Positions 8,027 through 17,180 of a stretch of 64,000 nt of DNA are shown piece by piece (position 1 is the first letter of the stretch; each line of letters starts with the position of its first letter). A program made the translations under genes and the position numbers. Source of the stretch: Vibrio qingdaonensis (GTDB lineage: Bacteria; Pseudomonadota; Gammaproteobacteria; Enterobacterales; Vibrionaceae); NCBI RefSeq assembly GCF_026191675.1, contig NZ_JAKRRY010000030.1:1-64000 (forward strand), read 5' to 3'. The notes under the pieces were generated by a model. The model was not told where the DNA came from. It saw only the letters and a list, made by a program, of their open reading frames with translations, and ran no database searches.

Positions 8027-11000
8027 GTGAAAGACTTATTAAACTTTCTAAAAGCACAGCATAAGACCGAAGAATTTGATGCAATCAAAATCGGTCTATC
8101 TTCACCTGACATGATTCGTTCATGGTCTTTTGGTGAAGTTAAGAAACCAGAAACGATCAACTATCGTACGTTCAAGCCTGAGCGTGATGGTCTATTCTGT
8201 GCGCGTATTTTTGGTCCAGTTAAAGACTACGAATGTCTTTGTGGCAAATACAAGCGTTTGAAACACCGCGGTGTTATCTGTGAAAAGTGTGGCGTTGAAG
8301 TAACGCAAACTAAAGTTCGTCGTGACCGTATGGGCCACATCGAGCTTGCTTCACCTGTTGCTCACATCTGGTTCCTAAAATCACTGCCGTCTCGTATCGG
8401 TTTGTTGATGGATATCCCTCTACGTGATATCGAACGCGTACTGTACTTTGAAATGTACGTCGTGACAGAACCAGGCATGACTGATCTAGAAAAATCACAG
8501 ATGCTTACTGAAGATGAGTATCTTGATCGCCTAGAAGAGTGGGGTGATGAGTTCACAGCTAAGATGGGTGCAGAAGCGATCAAAGATCTGCTGTCTACTA
8601 TGGACATGCACGCAGAAGCGGAACAAATGCGCGAAGAGTTAGAAACCACTAACTCTGAAACTAAGCGTAAAAAAATCACTAAGCGCCTGAAGCTAGTTGA
8701 AGCCTTCATTCAATCGGGTAACAACCCAGAATGGATGATCTTGACTGTTCTTCCGGTTCTACCGCCAGATCTACGTCCTCTAGTTCCACTAGATGGCGGT
8801 CGTTTTGCGACATCTGATCTGAACGACCTTTACCGTCGTGTGATTAACCGTAACAACCGTTTGAAGCGTCTTCTAGAGCTAGCGGCTCCAGACATCATCG
8901 TACGTAACGAAAAGCGTATGCTGCAAGAGTCTGTTGATGCCCTTCTAGATAACGGTCGTCGCGGTCGTGCGATCACAGGTTCGAACAAGCGTCCTCTGAA
9001 ATCTCTTGCTGATATGATCAAGGGTAAACAAGGTCGTTTCCGTCAGAACCTTCTAGGTAAACGTGTAGACTACTCTGGCCGTTCTGTAATCACAGTAGGT
9101 CCATACCTTCGTCTACACCAGTGTGGTCTTCCTAAGAAGATGGCACTAGAGCTATTTAAACCATTCATCTATAGCAAGCTAGAAACTCGTGGCATGGCGA
9201 CGACAATCAAAGCAGCTAAGAAAATGGTAGAGCGCGAAGAAGCGATCGTTTGGGATATCCTAGACGAAGTTATCCGCGAACACCCAGTACTGCTTAACCG
9301 TGCACCTACACTTCACCGTCTAGGTATCCAAGCGTTTGAACCAGTACTAATCGAAGGTAAAGCGATTCAGCTTCACCCACTAGTGTGTGCGGCTTATAAC
9401 GCCGACTTCGATGGTGACCAAATGGCGGTTCACGTGCCTCTAACTTTAGAAGCACAGCTTGAAGCACGTACACTGATGATGTCGACGAATAACATTCTGT
9501 CTCCAGCATCAGGTGATCCGATCATCGTACCTTCTCAGGACGTTGTATTGGGTCTTTACTACATGACGCGTGACAAGATCAACGTTAAAGGTGAAGGTAT
9601 GTACCTTGCTGGCCCTGAAGAGGCTGAGAAGGCATACCGTACTAAGAGCGCAGAGCTTCACGCTCGCGTAAAAGTACGTATCACTGAGACAGTGGTTGAC
9701 GAAGATGGTAACAGCACAACAAGCACAGGCATGGTAGATACTACTGTTGGTCGTGCAATGTTGTGGCAAATCGTACCAACGGGTCTTCCATACAGCTTGG
9801 TAAACCAAAAGCTAGGTAAGAAGCAAATCTCTAACCTACTGAACGAGTGTTACCGTAAGCTGGGTCTGAAAGACACAGTAATTTTTGCTGACCAAATCAT
9901 GTACGCTGGTTTCGCTTACGCGGCACTATCAGGCGTTTCAGTTGGTATCGATGACATGGTTGTACCTCAAGCGAAGTACGACGAAATCGAATCAGCAGAA
10001 GAAGAAGTTCGCGAAATTCAAGATCAGTTCCAATCTGGTCTAGTAACCGCGGGTGAGCGCTACAACAAAGTGATCGATATTTGGGCTTCGACCAATGATC
10101 GCGTAGCGAAAGCGATGATGGACAACCTTTCATCTGAAACGGTTATTAACCGTGACGGTGAAGAAGAGCAACAAGAGTCGTTTAACAGCATCTACATGAT
10201 GGCTGACTCGGGCGCTCGTGGTTCTGCCGCTCAGATTCGTCAGCTTGCTGGTATGCGTGGTCTGATGGCACGTCCAGATGGTTCAATCATCGAGACACCA
10301 ATCACCGCGAACTTTAAAGAAGGTCTAAACGTCCTTCAGTACTTTATCTCAACGCACGGTGCTCGTAAGGGTCTTGCGGATACAGCACTGAAAACAGCAA
10401 ACTCGGGTTACCTAACTCGTCGTCTAGTAGACGTTGCTCAAGACGTTGTAGTTCACGAACATGACTGTGGCACCCATGAAGGTGTTGACATGATGCCTCA
10501 CATCGAAGGTGGTGACGTTAAAGTTGCACTTTCTGAGTTGGCTCTTGGTCGTGTAGTGGCTGAAGACGTTCTTAAGCCGGGTACTGAAGATGTTCTGATT
10601 CCACGTAATACTCTGATTGATGAGAAGTGGTGTCAAATCATGGAAGATAACTCTGTAGATAGCATGAAAGTGCGCTCAGTAGTTACCTGTGATGCGGACT
10701 TCGGTTGTTGTGCACAGTGTTACGGTCGTGACCTAGCACGTGGTCACCTAGTGAACCAAGGTGAAGCAGTTGGCGTTATTGCTGCTCAGTCTATCGGTGA
10801 ACCGGGTACACAGCTAACGATGCGTACGTTCCACATCGGTGGTGCAGCATCGACAGCGGCAGCAGAAAACAGCATCCAAGCGAAGACAACGGGTACCGTT
10901 AAACTTCATAACGCTAAGTTTGTTATCAACAAAGATAAGAAACTGGTTATCACTTCTCGTGCATCTGAGATGACGATTATTGATGAGTTTGGCCGTACTA

Positions 11001-12229
11001 AAGAGAAGCACAAACTTCCTTACGGTTCGATCCTAAGCAAAGCAGACAACGACGCAGTACAAGCTGGTGACGTTGTGGCTAACTGGGAAGCGCACACACT
11101 GCCAATCATCACTGAAGTGGCAGGTCGCATCCAGTTTGTTGACATGATCGATGGCGTAACTGTTTCTCGTCAAACAGATGACCTAACTGGTCTATCTTCA
11201 AGTGAAGTAACTGAACCAGCTGCTCGTCCAGCTGCAGGTAAAGATATGCGTCCAGCTATCAAACTTGTAGATGAGCAAGGTAAAGACGTAATGATCGCCG
11301 GCACAGATATGCCAGCACTTTACTTCCTACCTGGTAAAGCGATCGTTAACATTGAAGATGGCGCAGAAGTTGGCGTTGGTGACACGTTATCTCGTATTCC
11401 TCAGAAATCTGGCGGAAACCGAGACATCACCGGTGGTCTACCTCGCGTAGCGGATCTATTTGAAGCTCGTAAGCCTAAAGAGCCAGCAATTCTTGCTGAG
11501 CACTCAGGTATGGTTTCATTTGGTAAAGAGACCAAGGGTAAACGTCGTCTAATTATCACTCGCGATGGCGGTGATAATTACGAAGAGATGATTCCTAAGC
11601 ATCGTCAGTTGAACGTGTTCGAAGGCGAACGTGTTGAACGTGGTGACGTAATTGCTGATGGTCCAGAAACTCCACATGACATTCTACGTCTACGTGGCAT
11701 TCACGCTGTGACACAATACATCGCGAACGAAGTTCAAGAAGTATACCGTCTACAAGGCGTTAAGATTAACGATAAGCACATCGAGACTATCGTTCGTCAA
11801 ATGCTACGTAAGTGTACAATTACACATGCTGGTGACTCTGAGTTCTTACCTGGTGAGCAAGTTGAATACCACAACGTTAAGATCGCTAACCGCGCTCTAG
11901 AAGCGGAAGGTAAAGAACTAGTACGTTTCGAACGTGACCTACTAGGTATTACGAAAGCCTCTCTTGCAACTGAGTCATTTATCTCAGCGGCATCGTTCCA
12001 AGAGACAACACGTGTACTAACAGAAGCGGCAGTTTCTGGTAAGCGTGATGATCTTCGTGGTCTGAAAGAGAACGTAATTGTTGGTCGTTTGATTCCAGCA
12101 GGTACAGGTTTTGCGTATCACCAAGACCGTCAAGCTAAGCGTAACGAAGTACAAGAAGGCCCGTCAGCTGAACAAGCAACGGATAACCTAGCAGCACTTC
12201 TAAATGCAGGCTTCTCTTCTGACGAGTAA
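8027..12229 (+). CDS. rpoC: RNA polymerase beta' subunit
   Basis: Second large catalytic subunit. It begins with GTG (as does E. coli rpoC), AGGAG lies 8 bp upstream, and the product starts MKDLLNFLKAQ. It has 1400 residues (E. coli 1407). Visible landmarks are the N-terminal zinc site (Cys at about 70, 72, 85, 88), the Mg-binding NADFDGDQM at about 458-466, the second zinc site (VTCDADFGCCAQC near 885-898) and the trigger-loop region MRTFHIGGAAS. It ends at a strong terminator, closing the secE-rpoC block. Confidence 0.99.
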   Translation: MKDLLNFLKAQHKTEEFDAIKIGLSSPDMIRSWSFGEVKKPETINYRTFKPERDGLFCARIFGPVKDYECLCGKYKRLKHRGVICEKCGVEVTQTKVRRDRMGHIELASPVAHIWFLKSLPSRIGLLMDIPLRDIERVLYFEMYVVTEPGMTDLEKSQMLTEDEYLDRLEEWGDEFTAKMGAEAIKDLLSTMDMHAEAEQMREELETTNSETKRKKITKRLKLVEAFIQSGNNPEWMILTVLPVLPPDLRPLVPLDGGRFATSDLNDLYRRVINRNNRLKRLLELAAPDIIVRNEKRMLQESVDALLDNGRRGRAITGSNKRPLKSLADMIKGKQGRFRQNLLGKRVDYSGRSVITVGPYLRLHQCGLPKKMALELFKPFIYSKLETRGMATTIKAAKKMVEREEAIVWDILDEVIREHPVLLNRAPTLHRLGIQAFEPVLIEGKAIQLHPLVCAAYNADFDGDQMAVHVPLTLEAQLEARTLMMSTNNILSPASGDPIIVPSQDVVLGLYYMTRDKINVKGEGMYLAGPEEAEKAYRTKSAELHARVKVRITETVVDEDGNSTTSTGMVDTTVGRAMLWQIVPTGLPYSLVNQKLGKKQISNLLNECYRKLGLKDTVIFADQIMYAGFAYAALSGVSVGIDDMVVPQAKYDEIESAEEEVREIQDQFQSGLVTAGERYNKVIDIWASTNDRVAKAMMDNLSSETVINRDGEEEQQESFNSIYMMADSGARGSAAQIRQLAGMRGLMARPDGSIIETPITANFKEGLNVLQYFISTHGARKGLADTALKTANSGYLTRRLVDVAQDVVVHEHDCGTHEGVDMMPHIEGGDVKVALSELALGRVVAEDVLKPGTEDVLIPRNTLIDEKWCQIMEDNSVDSMKVRSVVTCDADFGCCAQCYGRDLARGHLVNQGEAVGVIAAQSIGEPGTQLTMRTFHIGGAASTAAAENSIQAKTTGTVKLHNAKFVINKDKKLVITSRASEMTIIDEFGRTKEKHKLPYGSILSKADNDAVQAGDVVANWEAHTLPIITEVAGRIQFVDMIDGVTVSRQTDDLTGLSSSEVTEPAARPAAGKDMRPAIKLVDEQGKDVMIAGTDMPALYFLPGKAIVNIEDGAEVGVGDTLSRIPQKSGGNRDITGGLPRVADLFEARKPKEPAILAEHSGMVSFGKETKGKRRLIITRDGGDNYEEMIPKHRQLNVFEGERVERGDVIADGPETPHDILRLRGIHAVTQYIANEVQEVYRLQGVKINDKHIETIVRQMLRKCTITHAGDSEFLPGEQVEYHNVKIANRALEAEGKELVRFERDLLGITKASLATESFISAASFQETTRVLTEAAVSGKRDDLRGLKENVIVGRLIPAGTGFAYHQDRQAKRNEVQEGPSAEQATDNLAALLNAGFSSDE

Positions 12230-12246
12230 TCGTTGTTAGAGACATG

Positions 12247-12274
12247 AAAAAAGGCGCCGAAAGGCGCCTTTTTT
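12247..12274 (+). terminator. rpoC intrinsic terminator
   Basis: A GGCGCC/GGCGCC stem with a GAAA loop is flanked by A6 and T6. It can act in both directions, but only rpoC (17 bp upstream) reads into it directly. Confidence 0.92.
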
Positions 12275-12304
12275 GTATCTGTCTGGTAGGGAATAAAGGA
12301 TAAT

Positions 12305-12332
12305 GGTTCCTGGTTCCTGGTTCCTGGTTCCT
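12305..12332. repeat. tandem array, GGTTCCT x4
   Basis: Four exact 7-bp units, then AGGGAC. The array lies between the rpoC terminator and the rsd stop codon, with a leader AGGGAATAAAGG at about 12288. It belongs to the dispersed short-array family described in the findings. Confidence 0.9.
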
Positions 12333-12396
12333 AGGGACGCGTTTCACCCCTTTCCTAGGAAAGAGGCGATGGCATTCTAATGTCGTTTGCTTAACT

Positions 12397-12885
12397 CTAT
12401 GCCCCAGGCGGTATCGCTAAACTGTCGGCAATTAGCTGTATCAGTAGGTCTTCAACTTCAAAGCGCAGTTCTAAAATCTCGCCCACTTTCGACATGTCCG
12501 GTTCAAAACTTGGCAAATCATTGTCTTGTGAAAGCCCGACATACTTATCGTTGAATTCAAGTAACGGCTCAGTGGTTAGAACGATTTTAGCGTACGTCCC
12601 ATCAATTTCTTCATTGGTCTTAAAGCCCGTTGCTTTCCACTTGTCCATCACCATATCGTAGATCTTGAAATGACCTTCAGAGATATAGTCAACTAAGTGA
12701 TTACAAAATGAGCCAATATCTGATGGAGCAGGAAGCTCAATGACATTCGATTGAGAAGAGGCGGGTTGCAGCGCGGCAAGCTTACAATATTCAACAATAA
12801 GCGCTTGTCTTGTTTCTAACCAATGATCGATGACTTCACTAGAGCCACCCCATTGTTCTTGTGCATTTTTAAATTTATTCAGCAT
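12397..12885 (-). CDS. rsd: Rsd, anti-sigma-70 regulator (Rsd/AlgQ family)
   Basis: Binds free sigma-70 and favours use of alternative sigma factors as cells enter stationary phase. The 162-aa product starts MLNKFKNAQEQWGGSSEVIDHWLETRQ-like, close to E. coli Rsd (158 aa), and shares the FCNHLVDYISEGHF and LRFEVEDLLIQL segments of the helical-bundle fold. The ATG at 12885 was chosen over one 39 bp upstream because GAGGA precedes it at the right distance and the family starts there. It diverges from nudC, as in E. coli. Confidence 0.92.
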   Translation of the reverse strand: MLNKFKNAQEQWGGSSEVIDHWLETRQALIVEYCKLAALQPASSQSNVIELPAPSDIGSFCNHLVDYISEGHFKIYDMVMDKWKATGFKTNEEIDGTYAKIVLTTEPLLEFNDKYVGLSQDNDLPSFEPDMSKVGEILELRFEVEDLLIQLIADSLAIPPGA

Positions 12886-13074
12886 GACCATGTCCTCATG
12901 ATCGGGGCTACGATCTGCAGCCACACGTTTTGCAATAACCTTAAGTGTTGAAATAACACATGGTTAGTGAGAAATTGATTCCCTTGGTACCAGATTTAGA
13001 ATTTCTAATTTTCCAGCTGGTATGAAATTAGATTGCCAGTAAAATGGATGAACTGCAAGCGCTGAGGATTCAAG

Positions 13075-13872
13075 ATGTTAAAAAAAAGTGAAGATGCTAT
13101 TCATCCTGCCTATTGGTGTATTGTATCCGGAAGTGAGCTCTGGCTTCATGATGGTGTGCTTCCTTATGGTCCAGCGGAAGCATTTTCTCTTCCTGCATCA
13201 GAAGCGGTCAAGATTGGTGAGTTTGAAGGCACGCCCGTGATGTGGATTAACGATGCCAACCTGGATGACCAGCGAACCATGACCTCCTTGCGAGAGCTGT
13301 TGTCTTTACCAGAAGCTCTATTTTGTCTGGTGTCGAAGGCAGTACAGTATGGGCATATGACTCAGACAATGCGTTTTTGCCCGCAGTGTGGCGGGCGGGC
13401 GCACTTAAATCATAATCAGTTGGCAATGCAGTGCCAAGATTGCCGTACACTGCATTACCCACGCATTTTTCCTTGTATCATCGTTGCCGTGCGTAAAGGC
13501 AACGAAATCTTACTTGCGCAGCATCAGCGGCATGCGGGAGGGATGTATACGGTTATCGCTGGGTTTCTCGAAGTCGGGGAAACGTTGGAAACCTGTGTCG
13601 CTCGTGAAGTTTATGAAGAAACAGGTATAAAAGTGAACAACATACGCTATGTCGGGAGCCAACCTTGGGCGTTTCCGAGCAGCATGATGATGGCATTTTT
13701 AGCCGACTACGAAAGTGGCGACGTGAAACCGGATTATCACGAACTCAAAGATGCGCAGTGGTTTGATACCAGCAAGTTGCCATTGGTTGCTCCAAAAGGC
13801 ACCATCGCTCGGGCACTCATTGAAGAAACAGTGACTCAAGTGAGTATTGAGAAAAATGCAGCGAGAAAATAG
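13075..13872 (+). CDS. nudC: NudC, NAD(H) diphosphatase / NAD-RNA decapping hydrolase
   Basis: Hydrolyses NADH to NMNH and AMP and removes NAD caps from RNA. The 265 residues carry a zinc ribbon (CPQC at 102-105, CQDC at 120-123), a complete Nudix box from about 163 (GFLEVGETLETCVAREV then YEETGI) and the NADH-diphosphatase signature SQPWAFP at about 196. E. coli NudC has 257 residues and the same rsd-nudC-hemE order. No canonical plus-strand terminator follows; the hairpin just downstream has its T-run on the other strand. Confidence 0.95.
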   Translation: MLKKSEDAIHPAYWCIVSGSELWLHDGVLPYGPAEAFSLPASEAVKIGEFEGTPVMWINDANLDDQRTMTSLRELLSLPEALFCLVSKAVQYGHMTQTMRFCPQCGGRAHLNHNQLAMQCQDCRTLHYPRIFPCIIVAVRKGNEILLAQHQRHAGGMYTVIAGFLEVGETLETCVAREVYEETGIKVNNIRYVGSQPWAFPSSMMMAFLADYESGDVKPDYHELKDAQWFDTSKLPLVAPKGTIARALIEETVTQVSIEKNAARK

Positions 13873-13874
13873 AT

Positions 13875-13900
13875 AAAAAAAACCCTCCGCAAGCGGAGGG
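13875..13900 (-). terminator. intrinsic terminator pointing left (minus strand)
   Basis: An 8-bp GC-rich perfect stem, 2-nt loop and T8 on the minus strand only. On the plus strand it is followed by GGTAAG, so it does not terminate nudC. No protein gene on the minus strand reads into it, which is why a small RNA is proposed. Confidence 0.8.
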
Positions 13901-13968
13901 GGTAAGTAAGATGTCGTTATGAGATGCTGAGTGTAACACTCAGTATATTATTGTAATTTTCGCTAGCA
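13875..13968 (-). ncRNA. candidate small RNA in the nudC-hemE gap
   Basis: On the minus strand a TTGCAA box (14003-13998), a 17-bp spacer and TAAAAA (13980-13975) are followed by a hairpin CTGAGTG/CACTCAG (13942-13926), an unpaired linker of about 25 nt and a stem CCCTCCGC/GCGGAGGG (13900-13883) ending in eight T. This is the layout of an Hfq-type small RNA of about 90 nt. Promoter boxes match consensus at only 4 of 6 positions each. No match to a known Vibrio small RNA is claimed. Confidence 0.4.
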
Positions 13969-14179
13969 GATTGATTTTTAACACCCCCGATTAGCGGTTG
14001 CAAACACACTCAACGTTTAGTTGTTAATAATATGATCTCGCCTGCAAAGTGTTGTCTTTTTGAGCGATAGCGCACGCAAGCGGACGACACTCAAATTTTG
14101 GTAAAAGAAATGTTATCTATGACTGCAAACCGTCAATGATTAGCGGTAAACTATGGCCTTTCGAATTGGAGAAAAATGA

Positions 14180-15247
14180 ATGACGGAACTGAAGAACGAT
14201 CGCTACCTTAGAGCGCTATTAAAAGAGCCAGTAGACCACACCCCTGTATGGATGATGCGTCAAGCTGGTCGTTATCTCCCAGAGTATCGCGCAACACGTG
14301 GTGTGGCGGGTGATTTTATGTCGCTGTGTAAAAATGCCGAGTTGGCTTCTGAGGTGACTCTTCAACCGCTTCGTCGTTTTCCTCTTGATGCGGCGATTCT
14401 ATTTTCCGACATTCTGACGATTCCAGATGCGATGGGACTGGGTCTTTACTTCGAAACCGGTGAAGGTCCTAAATTTGAACGCCCAATTACGTGTAAGGCT
14501 GATGTTGAAAAAATCGGCCTACCTGATCCTGAAGGTGAACTGCAATACGTCATGAATGCGGTTCGTCAGATCCGTAAGGATTTAAAAGGCGAAGTACCTC
14601 TCATAGGCTTCTCTGGTAGCCCTTGGACGCTGGCAACTTACATGGTAGAAGGTGGCAGCTCAAAAGCCTTCACTAAAATCAAAAAAATGATGTACGCGGA
14701 ACCGCAAACCTTGCACTTGTTGCTCGATAAACTGGCGGACAGCGTGATTGAGTACTTGAACGCACAAATTAAAGCTGGCGCACAATCCGTCATGGTATTT
14801 GATACTTGGGGTGGCGTGTTGACACCGCGAGATTACAACCTGTTCTCACTGCAGTACATGCACAAGATTGTTGATGGTCTAATTCGTGAAAACGAAGGTC
14901 GTCGCGTACCCGTGACACTGTTCACTAAAAATGGCGGCATGTGGTTAGAGCAAATCGCCGCAACAGGGTGTGATGCTCTTGGCTTAGACTGGACGATCAA
15001 TATCGCCGATGCTAAGAAACGAGTGGGCGATAAAGTCGCCCTGCAAGGTAATATGGATCCTTCGATTCTTTACGCGCAACCAGAGCGCATTCGTGAAGAA
15101 GTCGCAACCATCCTTGAAGGGTTTGGCGACGATGGAACCGGGCATGTCTTCAACCTCGGTCACGGTATTCATCTAGATGTACCGCCAGAAAACGCCGGTG
15201 TTTTTGTGGACGCCGTTCATGAACTATCAAAGCCTTACCATAAGTAA
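14180..15247 (+). CDS. hemE: Uroporphyrinogen decarboxylase
   Basis: Converts uroporphyrinogen III to coproporphyrinogen III in haem synthesis; cytosolic, cofactor-free. The 355 residues match E. coli HemE (354). The signature PVWMMRQAGRYLPEY is at about 22-36, and GFSGSPWTLATYMVEG and the C-terminal FNLGHGI motif are present. Start is at 14180 with GGAG 7-10 bp upstream; an overlapping ATG four bases earlier is out of frame and soon closes. A strong terminator follows. Confidence 0.98.
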   Translation: MTELKNDRYLRALLKEPVDHTPVWMMRQAGRYLPEYRATRGVAGDFMSLCKNAELASEVTLQPLRRFPLDAAILFSDILTIPDAMGLGLYFETGEGPKFERPITCKADVEKIGLPDPEGELQYVMNAVRQIRKDLKGEVPLIGFSGSPWTLATYMVEGGSSKAFTKIKKMMYAEPQTLHLLLDKLADSVIEYLNAQIKAGAQSVMVFDTWGGVLTPRDYNLFSLQYMHKIVDGLIRENEGRRVPVTLFTKNGGMWLEQIAATGCDALGLDWTINIADAKKRVGDKVALQGNMDPSILYAQPERIREEVATILEGFGDDGTGHVFNLGHGIHLDVPPENAGVFVDAVHELSKPYHK

Positions 15248-15290
15248 TTGCTGGTTAGCTCCAGCGCGCTTGCTGGCGAAGTAATGATAA

Positions 15291-15319
15291 ACGCTCAGGG
15301 TTTCCCTGAGCGTTTTTTT
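15291..15319 (+). terminator. hemE intrinsic terminator
   Basis: A perfect 10-bp stem, ACGCTCAGGG/CCCTGAGCGT, TTT loop, followed by a run of T. Confidence 0.93.
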
Positions 15320-15420
15320 ATGGGTGAAGGATCTTATTAGTGAGAAATGTTGCTAAAGGGCAGGAACCTTAAGCGAACTTAGCTAAGCTTATTTCAGCGA
15401 GTACGAATTATGGTGACAGT

Positions 15421-15954
15421 ATGACTCTACAACTCCCCCTCTTTTTATCGATTGTCCTATTGGTCGTATCAGGGTGCGCGGCTGACGTGGCGACCGACTA
15501 TGATGCTAACGCCAACTTTTCTTTATTCAAGACCTATCAATATCAAGAAAATCCCGATGTTGCCGTGGGGCTTGACGCGGCGCGTATCAAAAAAGCGGTG
15601 GATAGGGAACTGGCAAACAAAGGCTTTCAACAAGTGGAACGTGATAGCGACGTGCTAGTGCGCTACCGTATTTTAGAAGGGACAGAGTTACAAAGTAGCG
15701 GCCCCACCTTCGGGTTTGGTGTGGGTGGAGGAAGCTATGGGGGCGGTGGTTATGGGGTAGGAGTACGAACGCCAGAACGAATTAAAGAGAAGAAATTTGG
15801 CAAATTGAACGTCGAGTTGATTGACGCCAAAAATAATGAGGTGGTATGGAGTTCGGTGTCGCAAAGGCAGCTCACGGAAACCATGGAACCTGCGGATAGG
15901 GATGTGTTTGTGCAAGAGCAAGTGCATAAGATGTTTGAAGAGTATCCGAGGTAA
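15421..15954 (+). CDS. DUF4136-type lipoprotein
   Basis: Predicted 177-aa lipoprotein. The N-terminus is a hydrophobic signal (LPLFLSIVLLVVSGC) with a lipobox VSGC, so Cys19 would be acylated; the residue after it is Ala, which favours outer-membrane sorting. The mature part (DYDANANFSLFKTYQY, then a Gly-rich loop around residues 98-118, then LIDAKNNEVVWSS) has the pattern of DUF4136 proteins, whose function is unknown. It stands alone between the hemE terminator and tandem repeats. No clear RBS is seen upstream of the ATG. Confidence 0.75.
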   Translation: MTLQLPLFLSIVLLVVSGCAADVATDYDANANFSLFKTYQYQENPDVAVGLDAARIKKAVDRELANKGFQQVERDSDVLVRYRILEGTELQSSGPTFGFGVGGGSYGGGGYGVGVRTPERIKEKKFGKLNVELIDAKNNEVVWSSVSQRQLTETMEPADRDVFVQEQVHKMFEEYPR

Positions 15955-15973
15955 GAGCGGATTAAGAGCGGAG

Positions 15974-15997
15974 CTGTGGCCCTGTGGCCCTGTGGGG
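15974..15997. repeat. tandem array, CTGTGGCC x3
   Basis: Two exact 8-bp units and one ending GGGG, preceded by a direct repeat of TAAGAGCGGA (about 15952-15973). The AGAGCGG leader recurs at other arrays of the family. Confidence 0.8.
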
Positions 15998-16054
15998 TGT
16001 GACTAATTATAGTTTTATTAATTAGTTGATTCTGTGTGCCTTATGGGTTTTTGT

Positions 16055-16188
16055 GAACCATAGAACCATAGAACCATAGAACCATAGAACCATAGAACCA
16101 TAGAACCATAGAACCATAGAACCATAGAACCATAGAACCATAGAACCATAGAACCATAGAACCATAGAACCATAGAACCATAGAACCA
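16055..16188. repeat. tandem array, GAACCATA x16.75
   Basis: Sixteen identical 8-bp units and a final GAACCA. The array ends one base before the stop codon of the minus-strand dehydrogenase (16189). Perfect identity of all units points to recent expansion or active slippage. It is the longest member of the dispersed family in this window. Confidence 0.99.
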
Positions 16189-17115
16189 CTAATACCCTTT
16201 ATTAAAATCCACTAAATTCTGCAGCTGAAAGCCATCTCGCCAGCGTAAATAATTTTCTGCAAAGATATCGACGACTTGTTCGGGAAAGCTCAGGGCGGCA
16301 ATGTGTGGCGTGACCGTCACTTGGCTGTGGTGCCAGTAAGGGCATTCCTGCGAGATCGGTTCGTTGATGAAGACATCGAGAAAAGCATGGTCAATTTGGC
16401 CTGCTTCAAGTGCAGTGAGCAGCGATGGGGTGTCTACCGTGGCGCCACGACCAACATTAAAGAACAAAACTCCCCGGCAATGAGCAAAGAGCTCACGATT
16501 GAATATGCCGTGTGTTGCTCTGGTGTTGGGCAGGGTGGATACGATAATGTCAACAGAGGCGAGCAGAGTGTTAACCTCATTGATGTGGTACGTTTCTGCA
16601 AATGCTGACTGTCTCGGTGGAATGCCCGTACGATTGATGCCAATTGGGATCATGCCCAGCGCTTTGACAACATTGGCAAGATGACTGCCAATCGCCCCGG
16701 TGCCGAAAATCGCCATACGCTTACCATTTAACGATTGATAGTGATGCTGTTGCCAGTCTCTGTTGGTTTGTTGCTGCTTATATAAAGCAAAGTGACGATA
16801 GTGATTAATGGTATGACCGAGCACGTATTCACTGATTTGCTGGCCAAATATGCCTTTAACATTGGTGAGCTGAAAACGCGGCGCGCTCGCTTTCTCCAGT
16901 ATTGCATCAACGCCTGCGTAAGTGGATTGAATCCACTGCACTTTTGGATAGCAATCTAAGCTGTCTGCTAATTTTGGTGGCGCAGCCAGTACAATGGAAG
17001 CCGCGTGACCTTTGCTGCAAATCTCCAAATCGGGTAACTGTCGCTGTTTAAGCAACGACAAGTATTTGTCATTGTCTTCGGTAACAAGCGCTAAGGTGTG
17101 CTTTTGCATCGTCAT
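16189..17115 (-). CDS. D-isomer-specific 2-hydroxyacid dehydrogenase (GhrA-like)
   Basis: NAD(P)-dependent oxidoreductase acting on 2-oxo or 2-hydroxy acids; the true substrate cannot be read from sequence. The 308-aa product has a Rossmann motif FGTGAIGSHLA (about 135-145), the catalytic Arg in FNVGRGATVD, Glu in FINEPIS and His in TPHIAALS, so the active site is complete. Length and the lack of the larger serine/phosphoglycerate modules fit the glyoxylate/hydroxypyruvate reductase A group. Its stop codon abuts the 16-copy tandem repeat, so its 3' untranslated region would consist of the repeat. Confidence 0.85.
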   Translation of the reverse strand: MTMQKHTLALVTEDNDKYLSLLKQRQLPDLEICSKGHAASIVLAAPPKLADSLDCYPKVQWIQSTYAGVDAILEKASAPRFQLTNVKGIFGQQISEYVLGHTINHYRHFALYKQQQTNRDWQQHHYQSLNGKRMAIFGTGAIGSHLANVVKALGMIPIGINRTGIPPRQSAFAETYHINEVNTLLASVDIIVSTLPNTRATHGIFNRELFAHCRGVLFFNVGRGATVDTPSLLTALEAGQIDHAFLDVFINEPISQECPYWHHSQVTVTPHIAALSFPEQVVDIFAENYLRWRDGFQLQNLVDFNKGY

Positions 17116-17180
17116 TACTGGCTATTCCTCATCCTTGGGGTTACACTTTCGCGGTCTTTATCTACCATAGCAGAGCGACC

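Larger units (their letters stand above)
13873..14179. other. nudC-hemE intergenic region
   Basis: Besides the minus-strand hairpins and candidate small RNA, this gap holds a long inverted repeat, AGTGTTGTC (about 14049-14057) with GACGACACT (about 14084-14092), before hemE. No protein-coding frame of note was seen. Confidence 0.6.

Noticed and set aside
13883..13900. Hairpin after nudC taken as the nudC terminator
   Set aside because: On the plus strand it is followed by GGTAAG with no T-run; the T8 is on the minus strand, so it points the other way.
16055..16188. Tandem array considered as a CRISPR array
   Set aside because: Units are 8 bp, adjacent and without spacers, and there are no cas genes.
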